DNA from: Mesorhizobium_K sp040049215
GTDB taxonomy: Bacteria > Pseudomonadota > Alphaproteobacteria > Rhizobiales > Rhizobiaceae
DNA: 64,000 bases
Direction of reading: 5' to 3'
NCBI RefSeq assembly: GCF_040049215.1
Contig: NZ_JBDZDN010000001.1
Location: 868,001 to 932,000 of the forward strand
Shown: positions 18,035 to 26,671 of the stretch, in pieces
Numbering within the stretch: the stretch's first letter is position 1
Layout: every line of letters begins with the position of its first letter
Translations under genes and position numbers: made by a program
Notes under the pieces: model-generated
Seen by the model: only the letters and a program-made list of their open reading frames with translations
Database searches by the model: none
Told to the model about the DNA's origin: nothing

Positions 18035-18742
18035 ATGGCTACGCCCGTCGTCGTTTCGGAAGTCTCCAAGAGCTTCACCATGCATTTGCGCGACGGCATC
18101 CGCCTGCCCGTCGTGGACGGCGTGTCATTCGCCCTCAAATCGGGCGAGTGCGCCGTGCTCGGCGGTCCGTCGGGCGCCGGAAAGAGCTCGGTCCTGAAGA
18201 TGCTCTACGGCAATTATGCCGTCGATGCAGGCCAGATCATCGTCGAACATCGCGGTCAGCTGATCGACCTCGCCACGGCCAGCCCGCGCACGGTGCTCGC
18301 GATACGGCGCGACACGATCGGATATGTCAGCCAGTTCCTGCGCACCGTGCCGCGCGTCTCGGCACTCGACGTGGTGGCGGAGCCGCTGGTTTCACTGGGC
18401 GAAAGCCGCGAGACCGCACGGGATCTCGCCCGCGCGTTGCTTGCCCGCCTCAACCTGCCTGAAAAGCTATGGGCCCTGCCGCCGGCGACCTTCTCCGGCG
18501 GCGAGCAGCAGCGCGTCAACATAGCGCGCGGCTTCATCACGCCGCATCCGGTGCTGCTGCTCGACGAGCCGACTGCCTCGCTCGACGCCAGGAATCGCGA
18601 AGTGGTCGTCGAGATGATATCGGGCAAGAAACGCGAGGGCGTGGCGCTGCTCGGCATCTTCCATGACGCGGACGTGCGCGAGGCAGTCGCCGACCGCGTC
18701 ATCGACGTCACGCAATTCGCCGCACGGAAGGCCGCAGCATGA
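18035..18742 (+). CDS. phnL: C-P lyase ATP-binding protein PhnL
   Basis: A 235-residue ABC-type ATPase with Walker A GGPSGAGKSSVLKMLYG near residue 45, signature FSGGEQQRVNIARGF and Walker B LLLDEPTASLD. PhnL works with PhnI and the core complex in forming the ribosyl phosphonate. Segments such as VSEVSKSFTMHLRDGIRLPV and IGYVSQFLRTVPRVSALDVVAEPL are characteristic. The stop overlaps the start of the following transferase gene by 4 bp (18739-18742). Confidence 0.95.
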   Translation: MATPVVVSEVSKSFTMHLRDGIRLPVVDGVSFALKSGECAVLGGPSGAGKSSVLKMLYGNYAVDAGQIIVEHRGQLIDLATASPRTVLAIRRDTIGYVSQFLRTVPRVSALDVVAEPLVSLGESRETARDLARALLARLNLPEKLWALPPATFSGGEQQRVNIARGFITPHPVLLLDEPTASLDARNREVVVEMISGKKREGVALLGIFHDADVREAVADRVIDVTQFAARKAAA

Positions 18743-19356
18743 GCTCGAAGCTCTCGGAAACGCCGCTGGTCCACGAGACGGCGGAGGTCGAGAACTCGAC
18801 GCTCGGCCGCTGGACGGAGATAGCCGAGCGCTGCCGCGTGTCGGAATCCGTGCTTGGCGACTACTCCTACATGATGCAGGATTGCGCGATCTGGTGCGCC
18901 GACATCGGCAAGTTTTCCAACATCGCGGCTTCCGTGCGCCTCAACGCGACGAATCATCCGGTCGACCGACCGACGCTCCACCATTTCACCTATCGCGCCT
19001 CGGACTATTTCGACGATGCCGAGCACGAGCAGGATTTTTTCGCGCAGCGTCGCGCGAAGCGCGTGCGCATCGGTCATGACACCTGGCTCGGCCACGGCTC
19101 GACCGTGCTGCCGGGCATCACCATCGGCGACGGTGCGGCGGTCGGCGCGGGCGCGGTGGTGACGAAGGACGTGGCGCCCTACACGATCGTCGCCGGCGTG
19201 CCGGCAAAACCGATCCGCGAACGCTTCGATCGCAAGACCGCCGAGCGCTACCAGGCGCTTGCCTGGTGGAATTGGGATCATGCACGGCTGCGTTCGGCGC
19301 TCGACGATTTTCGCTACCTCTCGGCCGAAGCGTTTTTGGAAAAGCATGGGGGATAG
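18739..19356 (+). CDS. Phosphonate-locus hexapeptide-repeat acyltransferase
   Basis: The 205-residue protein is a left-handed beta-helix transferase with repeats such as GHDTWLGHGSTVLPGITIGDGAAVGAGAVVTKDV, followed by YTIVAGVPAKPIRERF. It matches the transferase family found only in phn operons (the DapH/DapD/GlmU-like type). The acyl donor is probably acetyl-CoA. The acceptor may be an aminoalkylphosphonate, as for the unrelated PhnO, but that is inference. It is coupled to phnL by a 4-bp overlap and ends the first phn transcription unit. Confidence 0.88.
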   Translation: MSSKLSETPLVHETAEVENSTLGRWTEIAERCRVSESVLGDYSYMMQDCAIWCADIGKFSNIAASVRLNATNHPVDRPTLHHFTYRASDYFDDAEHEQDFFAQRRAKRVRIGHDTWLGHGSTVLPGITIGDGAAVGAGAVVTKDVAPYTIVAGVPAKPIRERFDRKTAERYQALAWWNWDHARLRSALDDFRYLSAEAFLEKHGG

Positions 19357-19433
19357 GCCTTCCTTCGCCCCGGCTGCGACGGTGCGGGAATATCGGCACA
19401 GCGATGTCGCATCCAAATCCCGCTCACCGTCTC

Positions 19434-19480
19434 GGTCCTTCGGACCTCGCCACCTCTCCCCCACTTTCGTGGGGGCGAGG
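19434..19480. repeat. Double-hairpin palindromic repeat (REP-like)
   Basis: Two adjacent hairpins: GGTCC/GGACC at 19434-19438 and 19442-19446, then a 12-bp stem with one mismatch, 19453-19464 with 19469-19480, around the loop TTTC. The layout is typical of the dispersed intergenic palindromes of Mesorhizobium and relatives. It lies about 80 bp after the first phn unit and may also end its transcript. Confidence 0.6.
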
Positions 19481-20034
19481 AGATAGGCGCACTTCATCGT
19501 CACCACGCCTGCTTTCGCATCTGGCTTTTGCAGGTCCTTGTTGCCCATGACTCGCGACCCGACTCAGGCTTCGCCGGTCGGGCGTCTTGGGTAAGTGGGA
19601 AGCGGGGCACGGGGCCGAGCCTCTCAATTGTTTAGTACGTGGCCGGTTTCCCGCGCCCCGCCGGCGTTCTTGCCCTACCTGGAGGAGACGCAGCGAATTG
19701 TTTCACCGCGCGACCTCGGTCAGGGCCTGGTCCTCAGGGCTCATCACCCAGCGGCACACCGTCTTGCCGCCGAACCAGCGCCGTCCCCTCCACGCTCATC
19801 CGGTTCATGACCCGTGTTCCCGCGAGGGCGATGGGGGAAGTATGGCCTAGGATGGAACTGCGTGGAGAAACCGTCGCGAATTATTTTCGAGACCGCACGA
19901 AATCAATGGCTTGGCGGGAATGTATATCCACGCGGCAGGGGCAGTTGGCGCGCACCCTCTCGGGCCTGCTGCGGTGACCAAATCTCCACCGCTCCGCGGA
20001 AGCCGGAGAAGGCGGCCCCTCCAGCCCTGTGCAC

Positions 20035-20052
20035 TGTCACAAAACTGCAATC
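20035..20052 (+). promoter_or_regulatory. Candidate Pho box upstream of phnC
   Basis: CTGTCACAAAACTGCAAT has two 7-base half-sites (CTGTCAC, CTGCAAT) separated by AAAA, matching the PhoB consensus well; a weaker third repeat (GCGACAT) follows at 20057-20063. It lies 83 bp before phnC, so the phnCDE importer is probably induced by phosphate starvation. Confidence 0.65.
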
Positions 20053-20135
20053 ACTGCGACATGCCTCGTTCATGGCGGTGGTTTAGGCGGTTGGCGCAGT
20101 GGGCGGCGAAAGCCGCGTTGGACAGGGAAGCCGCC

Positions 20136-20978
20136 ATGCTGCAGATACGCGACGTGACGCGCCGTTTTGGCAGGAACACAGCCGTCGACCGGGTCGCTCT
20201 CGAAATCCCCGAGGGACAGATGGTCGGCATCATCGGCCGCTCCGGCGCCGGCAAATCCACTCTCCTTCGCATGATCAACCGTCTGATAGATCCCTCCCAG
20301 GGGTCTATTTTTTTTGACCAGACGGAAGTCTCGGCACTCGCCGGTTCCGCCCTTCGCCGCTGGCAGCGCGACTGCGCCATGATCTTCCAGCAGTTCAATC
20401 TGGTGCCGAGGCTGGACGTGCTCACGAACGTGCTGCTCGGCCGGCTGAACCACCGCTCGACCGCGCTCAACCTGCTCGGCATGTTTTCGCGCGAAGAGCG
20501 CGCAGCGGCGATCGCCTCGCTGGAGCGGCTCGGCATCGCGCAGGCCGCACTCCAGCCCGCTGGCACGCTGTCCGGCGGCCAGCAGCAACGCGTGGCGATT
20601 GCCCGCGCGCTGATGCAGCAGCCGAAGGTGATCCTCGCCGACGAGCCGATCGCCTCGCTCGATCCGATGAACGCCAAGGTGGTTATGGATTCGCTGCAGG
20701 ACATCAATCTGCGCGACGGCATCACCGTCATCACCAACCTGCACACGCTCGACACCGCCCGCGCCTACTGCAACCGCATCATCGGCATGGCCGCAGGCAA
20801 GGTCGTCTTCGACGGCGCGCCGGAAGAGCTGACGCGCGAAACGGTGCGCATGATCTATGGCGCGGAAGCCGACGGCGAAGAGATTTCCGAGGCCATCACT
20901 TCGACCAGCATAGGCGTCACCAGGCCGCGCAAATACGAGCCTGCGATGCAGTTGCAGGCCGCGCTCGCCGCTCACTGA
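20136..20978 (+). CDS. phnC: Phosphonate ABC transporter ATP-binding protein PhnC
   Basis: The 280-residue ATPase drives phosphonate import. Walker A is GRSGAGKSTLLR near residue 35, the signature is LSGGQQQRVAIARAL, and Walker B is ILADEPIASLDP. The segments FQQFNLVPRLDVLTNVLLGRL and TVITNLHTLDTARAYCNRIIG are typical of PhnC. The frame extends upstream, but MLQIRDVTRRFG at 20136, after GGGAAG, is the natural start. phnD follows after 80 bp with its own ribosome site. Confidence 0.95.
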   Translation: MLQIRDVTRRFGRNTAVDRVALEIPEGQMVGIIGRSGAGKSTLLRMINRLIDPSQGSIFFDQTEVSALAGSALRRWQRDCAMIFQQFNLVPRLDVLTNVLLGRLNHRSTALNLLGMFSREERAAAIASLERLGIAQAALQPAGTLSGGQQQRVAIARALMQQPKVILADEPIASLDPMNAKVVMDSLQDINLRDGITVITNLHTLDTARAYCNRIIGMAAGKVVFDGAPEELTRETVRMIYGAEADGEEISEAITSTSIGVTRPRKYEPAMQLQAALAAH

Positions 20979-21058
20979 GCGGCCGCGAACCGCCGCATCT
21001 TATTCCCGATCACCAAGCGTCCGGCGCGTAAAGCCGGGTTACAACAGGAGAGACGAAA

Positions 21059-21970
21059 ATGTTCAGGAAAGCACTCTACGGAGCCGTCGCGCTCACCACC
21101 ATCATGATCGGCGCAGCACAGGCCGAAGACCTCAAGGAATTCCGCATCGGCATCCTTGGCGGCGAGAACGAATCCGACCGCCTGCGCAGCTTCCAGTGCC
21201 TGGTCGACAAGCTGCCTTCGGTGCTCGGCGTCGAGAAGGTGTCGCTGTTCCCGGCGGCCGACTATGACGGCACCATCCAGGGCCTGCTCGGCGGCACGCT
21301 CGACTATGCTGAGCTCGGCGCTTCGGGCTACGCCAAGATCTATCTCGAGAACAAGGACGCAGTCGAGCCGATCCTGACCACGGTCCAGACCGACGGCTCG
21401 ACCGGCTATTATTCGATCATGGTCGCCAAGGCCGACTCCGGCATCAAGACGCTGGCCGACGCCAAGGGCAAGAAACTCGGTTTCGCCGATCCGGACTCGA
21501 CCTCGGGTTATCTGGTTCCTGTCACCGCGCTTCCGAAGGATCTGAACGGCACCGCCGTGAAGGAATATTTCGCCGAGACCGGCTTTGGCGGTGGGCACGA
21601 AAACCTCGTGCTTGAAGTGCTGAAGGGCACGTTCGATGTTGGCACGACCTGGGGCTCGGGCGTCGGCGAGTGGAAGAACGGCTACACCTCCGGCAACCTC
21701 GCCAAGATGGTGCAGAAGGGCATCCTCGACATGGACGACATCGTCGAAGTGTGGAAGTCGCCGCTGATCCCGAACGGTCCGATCGTCGTGCGCTCGTCCA
21801 TGGACGCCGACATGAAAACGAAGTTCAAGGAATTCATGATCGGCCTGCCGAAGTCCGACGCCGCCTGCTTCTCTTCCATCCAGGGCGGCGACTTCACCAG
21901 CTACACCGAAGTGACGCCGGAATTCTACCAGCCTATCATCGACGCCCGTAAGGCGCAGATCGGCTCGTAA
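21059..21970 (+). CDS. phnD: Phosphonate ABC transporter substrate-binding protein PhnD
   Basis: A 303-residue periplasmic protein with a signal peptide (residues 1-22, ending AQAED) and AGGAGA at the right distance upstream. The mature part begins LKEFRIGILGGENESDRLRSF and includes DYDGTIQGLLGGTLDYAELGASGYAKIY, LGFADPDSTSGYLVP and TTWGSGVGEW, all PhnD hallmarks that line the phosphonate pocket. It delivers phosphonates to the PhnE permeases encoded next. Confidence 0.95.
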   Translation: MFRKALYGAVALTTIMIGAAQAEDLKEFRIGILGGENESDRLRSFQCLVDKLPSVLGVEKVSLFPAADYDGTIQGLLGGTLDYAELGASGYAKIYLENKDAVEPILTTVQTDGSTGYYSIMVAKADSGIKTLADAKGKKLGFADPDSTSGYLVPVTALPKDLNGTAVKEYFAETGFGGGHENLVLEVLKGTFDVGTTWGSGVGEWKNGYTSGNLAKMVQKGILDMDDIVEVWKSPLIPNGPIVVRSSMDADMKTKFKEFMIGLPKSDAACFSSIQGGDFTSYTEVTPEFYQPIIDARKAQIGS

Positions 21971-22036
21971 GCCAATCAGGCAACCGGACGCGCCGCGGAC
22001 TTCCCCCCGCGGCGCGTTTGTTTGACCGGCAACGCG

Positions 22037-22990
22037 ATGAGCGCAACCGCCTCCGATACGGCACTCTCCGTCGAGCGGCACTGGCAGGAGCTTGCCAGCC
22101 GCCGCCGGCTCTACACGATCGGCGGGCTGGCCTTCATGCTCGTCGCCATAGCCGGCTCGCTGTGGTTCGCCAACGATAGCAACGCAGGGAAATTCTGGGA
22201 CCGCTTGCCGCATCTTTTCGACTTCGTCGGCCAGTTGCTGCCGCGCGACGGCTGGGAAGTCTGGCGCGCGCTGTTCGACCTGGCCTCGCCCTATGACGAC
22301 GGCAGTCTGAAATACAATTACCCCGAAGGGCGCATGTACATAACGCAGTCGCTCTACGTTCCCGAATATTTCTACAAGATGCTCGAGACGCTCAACATCG
22401 CGCTGGTCTCCACCCTCGTCGGATTCGGGCTCGGCTTCTGCCTGTGTTTTCTCGCGGCGTCGAACGTGACGACGCAGCGCTGGCTGCGCTTCTTCGTGCG
22501 CCGCTTCATGGAAATCCTGCGCGCCTTCCCGGAGATCGTGATCGCAGGCTTCTTCCTCGCCGTGCTTTCGCTCGGCGCGATACCTGCGATCCTTGCAGTG
22601 GGCATCCACACGGTCGGCGCGCTCGGCAAGATGTTTTTCGAGGTCGTGGAGAACGCCGACATGCGGCCGGAAGAAGGCCTGCGCGCGGCCGGCGCCAACT
22701 GGCCGGAACGGGTCTGGTTCGGCATCGTGCCGCAGGTGATGCCGAACTTCCTGAGCTATGCACTGCTGAGGCTCGAGATCAACGTGCGGGCATCGACAAT
22801 CATCGGCGCGGTCGGCGGCGGCGGCATCGGCGAGGTGCTGCGGCTTTCGATCAGCCAGACCCATGAGGCGAAGACGCTGGCGATCGTGCTGCTGTTATTC
22901 CTGACCATCATCGCCGTCGACCAACTGTCCGCCTGGCTGCGCCGCAAGCTGGTCGGCGAGCAGGCCTTCGCCTTCGGCCGGGGAGACTGA
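22037..22990 (+). CDS. phnE1: Phosphonate ABC transporter permease PhnE (first copy)
   Basis: About 317 residues with one N-terminal membrane helix, a short periplasmic stretch, and a permease domain with the loop EGLRAAGANWPERVWFGIVPQVMPNFLSYALLRLEINVRA, which contacts PhnC. The frame starts at a TTG (22022), but ATG 22037 is preferred. GAVGGGGIGEVLRLSI near the end is typical of PhnE. The second permease follows after 2 bp, so the transporter is probably a heterodimer. Confidence 0.93.
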   Translation: MSATASDTALSVERHWQELASRRRLYTIGGLAFMLVAIAGSLWFANDSNAGKFWDRLPHLFDFVGQLLPRDGWEVWRALFDLASPYDDGSLKYNYPEGRMYITQSLYVPEYFYKMLETLNIALVSTLVGFGLGFCLCFLAASNVTTQRWLRFFVRRFMEILRAFPEIVIAGFFLAVLSLGAIPAILAVGIHTVGALGKMFFEVVENADMRPEEGLRAAGANWPERVWFGIVPQVMPNFLSYALLRLEINVRASTIIGAVGGGGIGEVLRLSISQTHEAKTLAIVLLLFLTIIAVDQLSAWLRRKLVGEQAFAFGRGD

Positions 22991-22992
22991 CG

Positions 22993-24372
22993 ATGGCAGC
23001 GCTGTCGACAACGACGCTGTCCCAGGCCGATATCGCGGCAATCGCCGACCGGCATCCCGCGGTTTTCGCCGGCTCGCGGCGCAAGCAGCTGACACGCTGG
23101 CTGATCGGTCTCAGTATCGTCGCCTATCTCTGCTTCGCCTGGTGGTTCTTCGCCATCGGCACGGTGCTCGCGAACGGCAATTGGGGCATCGCCGGCATCT
23201 ACCTCGCCGACTGGGTGTCCTACGAAACGCGGCCCAATATCGATTTCACCGACGGCGGCCTGCATGTCCAGTATCCACGCTACTCTGCCTATAACGAGAA
23301 CCGCCAGCCCGCTTGGGTCGAGTTGCAGGACATCCGCTCGCCGGGCGTCGCAGGACGGGTATCGATGACCATCGGCGACGGAACCGTCGAGATCTTGCCC
23401 GGGCGAGTGACGGCGCGGCGCGGAACCGAGACGGTGGTGATTGCCGTGTCGCCCGATAGGACTGTCACGGCGGAAGGGCCGCTGCCCTCATGGGCGATAC
23501 CGGAGCCGGCCGGCGACGCGATCATGCTGCGCTTCGGCTTTTCCGGCAGCGTCGAGATCGAGGGCGACGAGGTCAAGGTCAGGCAGCGCTTCTGGGGCTG
23601 GGAGAATTTCGTCTTCGATCCCAACTCGCCCTTCTGGGGAAAACCCTTCGGCGAGGTGATGTCGCTGATTTTCTCCGGCGAGCGCATCAAGCCCGAGATG
23701 TCCAACGCAGCGCTCGCCTGGGACAACATCCTCAACAACGCCGAGTGGCAGCATGGCGACGTCTGGCTGAAACTCGGCCAGACCATCGTCATGGCCTTCG
23801 TCGGAACGGTGTTCGCCAGCCTGCTCGCCTTCCCGCTCGCCTTCGCCGCGGCGCGCAACATCACAAGGAGCCGCGTCGTCAACCAGGTGCTGAAACGCTT
23901 TTTCGATTTCCAGCGCTCCGTCGACATGCTGATCTGGGCGCTGTTCTTTACCCGCGCCTTCGGACCGGGACCGCTTGCCGGCATATCCGCGATCTTCTTC
24001 ACCGATACCGGCACGTTCGGGAAGCTCTATTCGGAAGCGCTGGAGAATATCGACGACCGCCAGCGCGAAGGCATCCGGTCGGTGGGCGCCGCGCCGGTAC
24101 TGGTGCAGCGCTACGGCGTGCTGCCGCAGGTGCTGCCGCTCTTTATCTCGCAGTCGCTCTATTTCTGGGAATCGAACACGCGTTCTGCGACGATCATCGG
24201 CGCGGTCGGCGCCGGCGGCATCGGTCTCAAGCTGTGGGAGGCGATGCGCACCAACTCGGACTGGGAGAACGTCGCCTATATGGTTCTGCTGATCCTGGTC
24301 GTGGTGTTCGTTTTCGATAATATCTCGAACGCGCTGCGCAAACGGCTGGTCAATTCGCAGGCTGCTCACTAG
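22993..24372 (+). CDS. phnE2: Phosphonate ABC transporter permease PhnE (second copy, with large insert)
   Basis: The 459-residue permease is much longer than a plain PhnE (about 270). After the first membrane helix (residues 36-56) it has about 150 hydrophilic residues before the core permease domain (about 245-450). The insert contains DWVSYETRPNIDFTDGGLHVQYPRYSAYNENRQPAW and should lie in the periplasm. The coupling loop EGIRSVGAAPVLVQRYGVLPQVLPLFISQSLYFWE and GAVGAGGIGLKLWEAM are intact. Long second PhnE copies are common in rhizobia. The insert's job is unknown; contact with PhnD is a guess. Confidence 0.92.
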   Translation: MAALSTTTLSQADIAAIADRHPAVFAGSRRKQLTRWLIGLSIVAYLCFAWWFFAIGTVLANGNWGIAGIYLADWVSYETRPNIDFTDGGLHVQYPRYSAYNENRQPAWVELQDIRSPGVAGRVSMTIGDGTVEILPGRVTARRGTETVVIAVSPDRTVTAEGPLPSWAIPEPAGDAIMLRFGFSGSVEIEGDEVKVRQRFWGWENFVFDPNSPFWGKPFGEVMSLIFSGERIKPEMSNAALAWDNILNNAEWQHGDVWLKLGQTIVMAFVGTVFASLLAFPLAFAAARNITRSRVVNQVLKRFFDFQRSVDMLIWALFFTRAFGPGPLAGISAIFFTDTGTFGKLYSEALENIDDRQREGIRSVGAAPVLVQRYGVLPQVLPLFISQSLYFWESNTRSATIIGAVGAGGIGLKLWEAMRTNSDWENVAYMVLLILVVVFVFDNISNALRKRLVNSQAAH

Positions 24373-24474
24373 GCCTTCGAGGTAGCCGCCGGCTTACAAA
24401 TATCGGCCGCCAATGCTTCCTGCCGGCGTTTCGGGCGCTATAGTTCCGTCAAAACGACAGGACGGAGGAGCGCC

Positions 24475-25125
24475 ATGCATGGACCCAACAACGGACCGAA
24501 CCCCGGGATCAAGCATCCGATCCCGATGCACAGCAGAGTAGGCTTCCTGAAATCCCTGGTGACGGCCGACAACATCGAGGTGGGCGATTTCACCTATTAC
24601 GACGACCCGGACGGGCCGGACCTCTTCCAGACGAAATGCGTGCTGCATCACTACCCGTTCATCGGCGACAAGCTGATCATCGGCAAGTTCTGCGCCATTG
24701 CGGAAGGGGCGCGCTTCATCATGAACGGCGCCAACCACGCGATGTCGGGCTTCTCGACCTATCCGTTCAACATATTCGGCCATGGCTGGGAGGAAGGTTT
24801 CGACCCCGAGACCTGGCATCGCGAGCTGCGCGGCGACACGGTTGTCGGCAATGACGTCTGGATCGGCATGGAAGCCCTCATCCTGCCCGGCGTGCAGATC
24901 GGCGACGGCGCCATCGCTGCGGCCAAGGCGGTGGTGACGCATGACGTGCCGCCTTATGCGATCGTGGCCGGAAACCCGGCCAAGATGGTCAAAAGGCGCT
25001 TCGACCAGCGCACCATCGACCGGCTGCTCGCCGTAGCCTGGTGGGACTGGCCGGTTGACAAGATCGGCCGCAACCTCAATGCCATACGCGGCGCCGACAT
25101 CGCGGCGCTGGAGGCAGCGGCTTGA
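24475..25125 (+). CDS. Vat/CatB-type hexapeptide O-acetyltransferase
   Basis: The 216-residue protein is a xenobiotic-acetyltransferase-type left-handed beta helix. Signatures are HYPFIGDKLIIGKFCAIAEGARFIMNGANHAM (with the catalytic-type histidine of NANH), STYPFNIFG, and GDTVVGNDVWIGMEALILPGVQIGDGAIAAAKAVVTHDVPPYAIVAGNPAK. GGAGG lies about 6 bp upstream. Relatives acetylate streptogramin A or chloramphenicol, but chromosomal copies often have unknown natural acceptors. It follows phnE2 after about 100 bp and overlaps engB by 4 bp, an unusual neighbour for engB. Confidence 0.88.
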   Translation: MHGPNNGPNPGIKHPIPMHSRVGFLKSLVTADNIEVGDFTYYDDPDGPDLFQTKCVLHHYPFIGDKLIIGKFCAIAEGARFIMNGANHAMSGFSTYPFNIFGHGWEEGFDPETWHRELRGDTVVGNDVWIGMEALILPGVQIGDGAIAAAKAVVTHDVPPYAIVAGNPAKMVKRRFDQRTIDRLLAVAWWDWPVDKIGRNLNAIRGADIAALEAAA

Positions 25126-25781
25126 GCGAAAAGAAATACGGAACAGTGGGCGTCGAGATCTTCGCGTCGCCCTGGGTGTTTATCCGCGGCGTGCCGGCGA
25201 TGCAGTTCCTGCCGCCCGAGGGCCCGCCCGAGATCGCATTCGCCGGCCGTTCCAATGTCGGCAAGTCGTCGCTGATCAACGCGCTGGTCGGACGGAACGG
25301 TCTTGCGCGGACGTCGAACACGCCCGGCCGCACGCAGGAACTCAACTATTTCGTGCCCGATGGCTATTCGGGTGAGGCCGGCGACCTGCCGCCGATGGCG
25401 CTGGTCGACATGCCCGGCTACGGCTACGCCACCGCGCCCAAGGAGAAGGTCGACCAATGGACGAAGCTCGTCTTCGACTATCTGCAGGGGCGCGTGACGC
25501 TGAAGCGCGTGTATGTTCTGATCGACTCACGCCACGGCATCAAGAAGAACGACGATGAGATCTTCACGCTGCTCGACAAGGCGGCTGTGTCCTACCAGAT
25601 CGTGCTGACCAAGACGGACAAGATCAAGGCGGCCGGCGTGCCGAAACTGATCGAGGAGACGCTTGCGAAGACCAAGAAGCGCCCGGCTGCCTTTCCCGGC
25701 GTGATCGCGACATCGTCGGAAAAGAACGAAGGTCTGGAGGAACTGCGCGCCGCGATCGTGCTGGCCGTCAACGGCGGATGA
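25122..25781 (+). CDS. engB: Ribosome biogenesis GTPase EngB/YsxC (YihA)
   Basis: The 219-residue TRAFAC GTPase helps assemble the large ribosomal subunit. G1 is GRSNVGKSS (about residue 46), followed by the switch region TSNTPGRTQELNYF, G3 DMPGYGYA, G4 TKTDK and G5 ATSSE. The start is TTG, overlapping the stop of the acetyltransferase. In rhizobia engB usually sits between yidC and argB. Here yidC is replaced by an acetyltransferase, and the argB side is split by the FAS1/anti-sigma/sigma genes. Confidence 0.95.
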   Translation: MSEKKYGTVGVEIFASPWVFIRGVPAMQFLPPEGPPEIAFAGRSNVGKSSLINALVGRNGLARTSNTPGRTQELNYFVPDGYSGEAGDLPPMALVDMPGYGYATAPKEKVDQWTKLVFDYLQGRVTLKRVYVLIDSRHGIKKNDDEIFTLLDKAAVSYQIVLTKTDKIKAAGVPKLIEETLAKTKKRPAAFPGVIATSSEKNEGLEELRAAIVLAVNGG

Positions 25782-25826
25782 TCGCATCGGTGTTGTGAGC
25801 GGTGCTCCGGCGCAGATAGAAACGCC

Positions 25827-25853
25827 CCGCTCATGTCCGGGTGGACCGAGCGG
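25827..25853. terminator. Hairpin between converging engB and FAS1 genes
   Basis: CCGCTC at 25827-25832 pairs with GAGCGG at 25848-25853, with an inner GTCC/GGAC stem. It lies between two converging gene ends and could end both transcripts. No T run is present. Confidence 0.35.
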
Positions 25854-25915
25854 AGCGTGACCTAGATGGCGCCCGGCCCGGGGGCCGAACGCGACGTTGC
25901 CTGAGCGGCTCGGTA

Positions 25916-26467
25916 CTACATCTTCGGCAGCAGCACCTTGTCGATCACGTGGATGACGCCGTTCGACTGCTCGACATTGGCGATGGTGACGTTGGCGACG
26001 TTGCCGTTCTCGTCGGTCAGCATGACCTTGTTGCCCTCATATTGGGCGGTCCAGGTGCAGCCGCCGACAGTCTTGACCGGATGCTCGCCCTCGTCGTCGT
26101 CGACCATCTTCTTGATGTCGGCGGCCATCGCTTTCGCGCCGACGACATGGCAGGTCAGGATCTTGGTCAGCTGATCCTTGTTCTCGGGCTTCAGCAGCGT
26201 CTCGACGGTGCCGGCCGGCAGCGCGGCGAAGGCCGCGTTGGTCGGCGCGAAGACGGTGAAGGGTCCGGGACCGGAGAGCGTCTCGACGAGGCCGGCGGCC
26301 TGCACCGCGGCCACGAGCGTCGAGTGATCCTTCGAGTTGACGGCGTTCTCGACGATGTTCTTGTCGGCATACATGGCGGCGCCGCCGACCATCGGGTTCT
26401 CGGCATAGGCGGCGCCGGCAGCCAGTGCGATCGTTCCGGCCAGCAGGGCAGTGGTAAATGTGCGCAT
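25916..26467 (-). CDS. Secreted fasciclin (FAS1) domain protein
   Basis: The 183-residue protein has a signal peptide (MRTFTTALLAGTIALAAGAAYAEN, about 22 residues) and one FAS1 domain. Markers are NIVENAVNSKDHSTLVAAVQAAGLVETLSGPGPFTVFAPTNAAF (the H1 region) and GVIHVIDKVLLP (the H2 region) at the C-terminus. GAGGAA three bases before ATG 26467 fixes the start; the frame continues upstream without meaning. FAS1 proteins act in adhesion or as exported antigens. It lies downstream of the anti-sigma and ECF sigma genes on the same strand. This is the combination seen for Mpt70/Mpt83, RskA and SigK in mycobacteria. Confidence 0.93.
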   Translation of the reverse strand: MRTFTTALLAGTIALAAGAAYAENPMVGGAAMYADKNIVENAVNSKDHSTLVAAVQAAGLVETLSGPGPFTVFAPTNAAFAALPAGTVETLLKPENKDQLTKILTCHVVGAKAMAADIKKMVDDDEGEHPVKTVGGCTWTAQYEGNKVMLTDENGNVANVTIANVEQSNGVIHVIDKVLLPKM

Positions 26468-26671
26468 GATTTCCTCACTCCTCGGGAAAGTTTGACCTTC
26501 TTGGAAGGCAGGGGGAGTTACGGGATGCGCGGCCGGTAGTTTCGGGCTGGCGGTCACATATGTTTTATGATGCCGCTGAAACTTTTTGGGATGCCGGTTC
26601 GTATGACCGCGCCCGAAACCATCTCCGAAACGATCACGGCCGGATGACGTCGCATCGCCGAAATTTGTCGG

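Larger units (their letters stand above)
19357..20135. other. Long intergenic stretch between the phn units; no gene supported
   Basis: About 780 bp separate the acyltransferase from phnC. It holds a palindromic repeat (19434-19480) and a candidate Pho box (20035-20052). Short frames on both strands in the middle (19580-19980) show no family features and no plausible ribosome sites. The base mix (for example an AT-rich patch at 19870-19930) differs from the genes around it, which would fit decayed sequence, but I recognise nothing in it. Confidence 0.55.

Noticed and set aside
19587..19977. Short overlapping frames in the phn intergenic gap
   Set aside because: Several frames on both strands overlap with no family resemblance and no coding-type bias.
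20972..22864. 630-codon minus-strand frame opposite phnD and phnE1
   Set aside because: Antisense shadow; no recognisable family.
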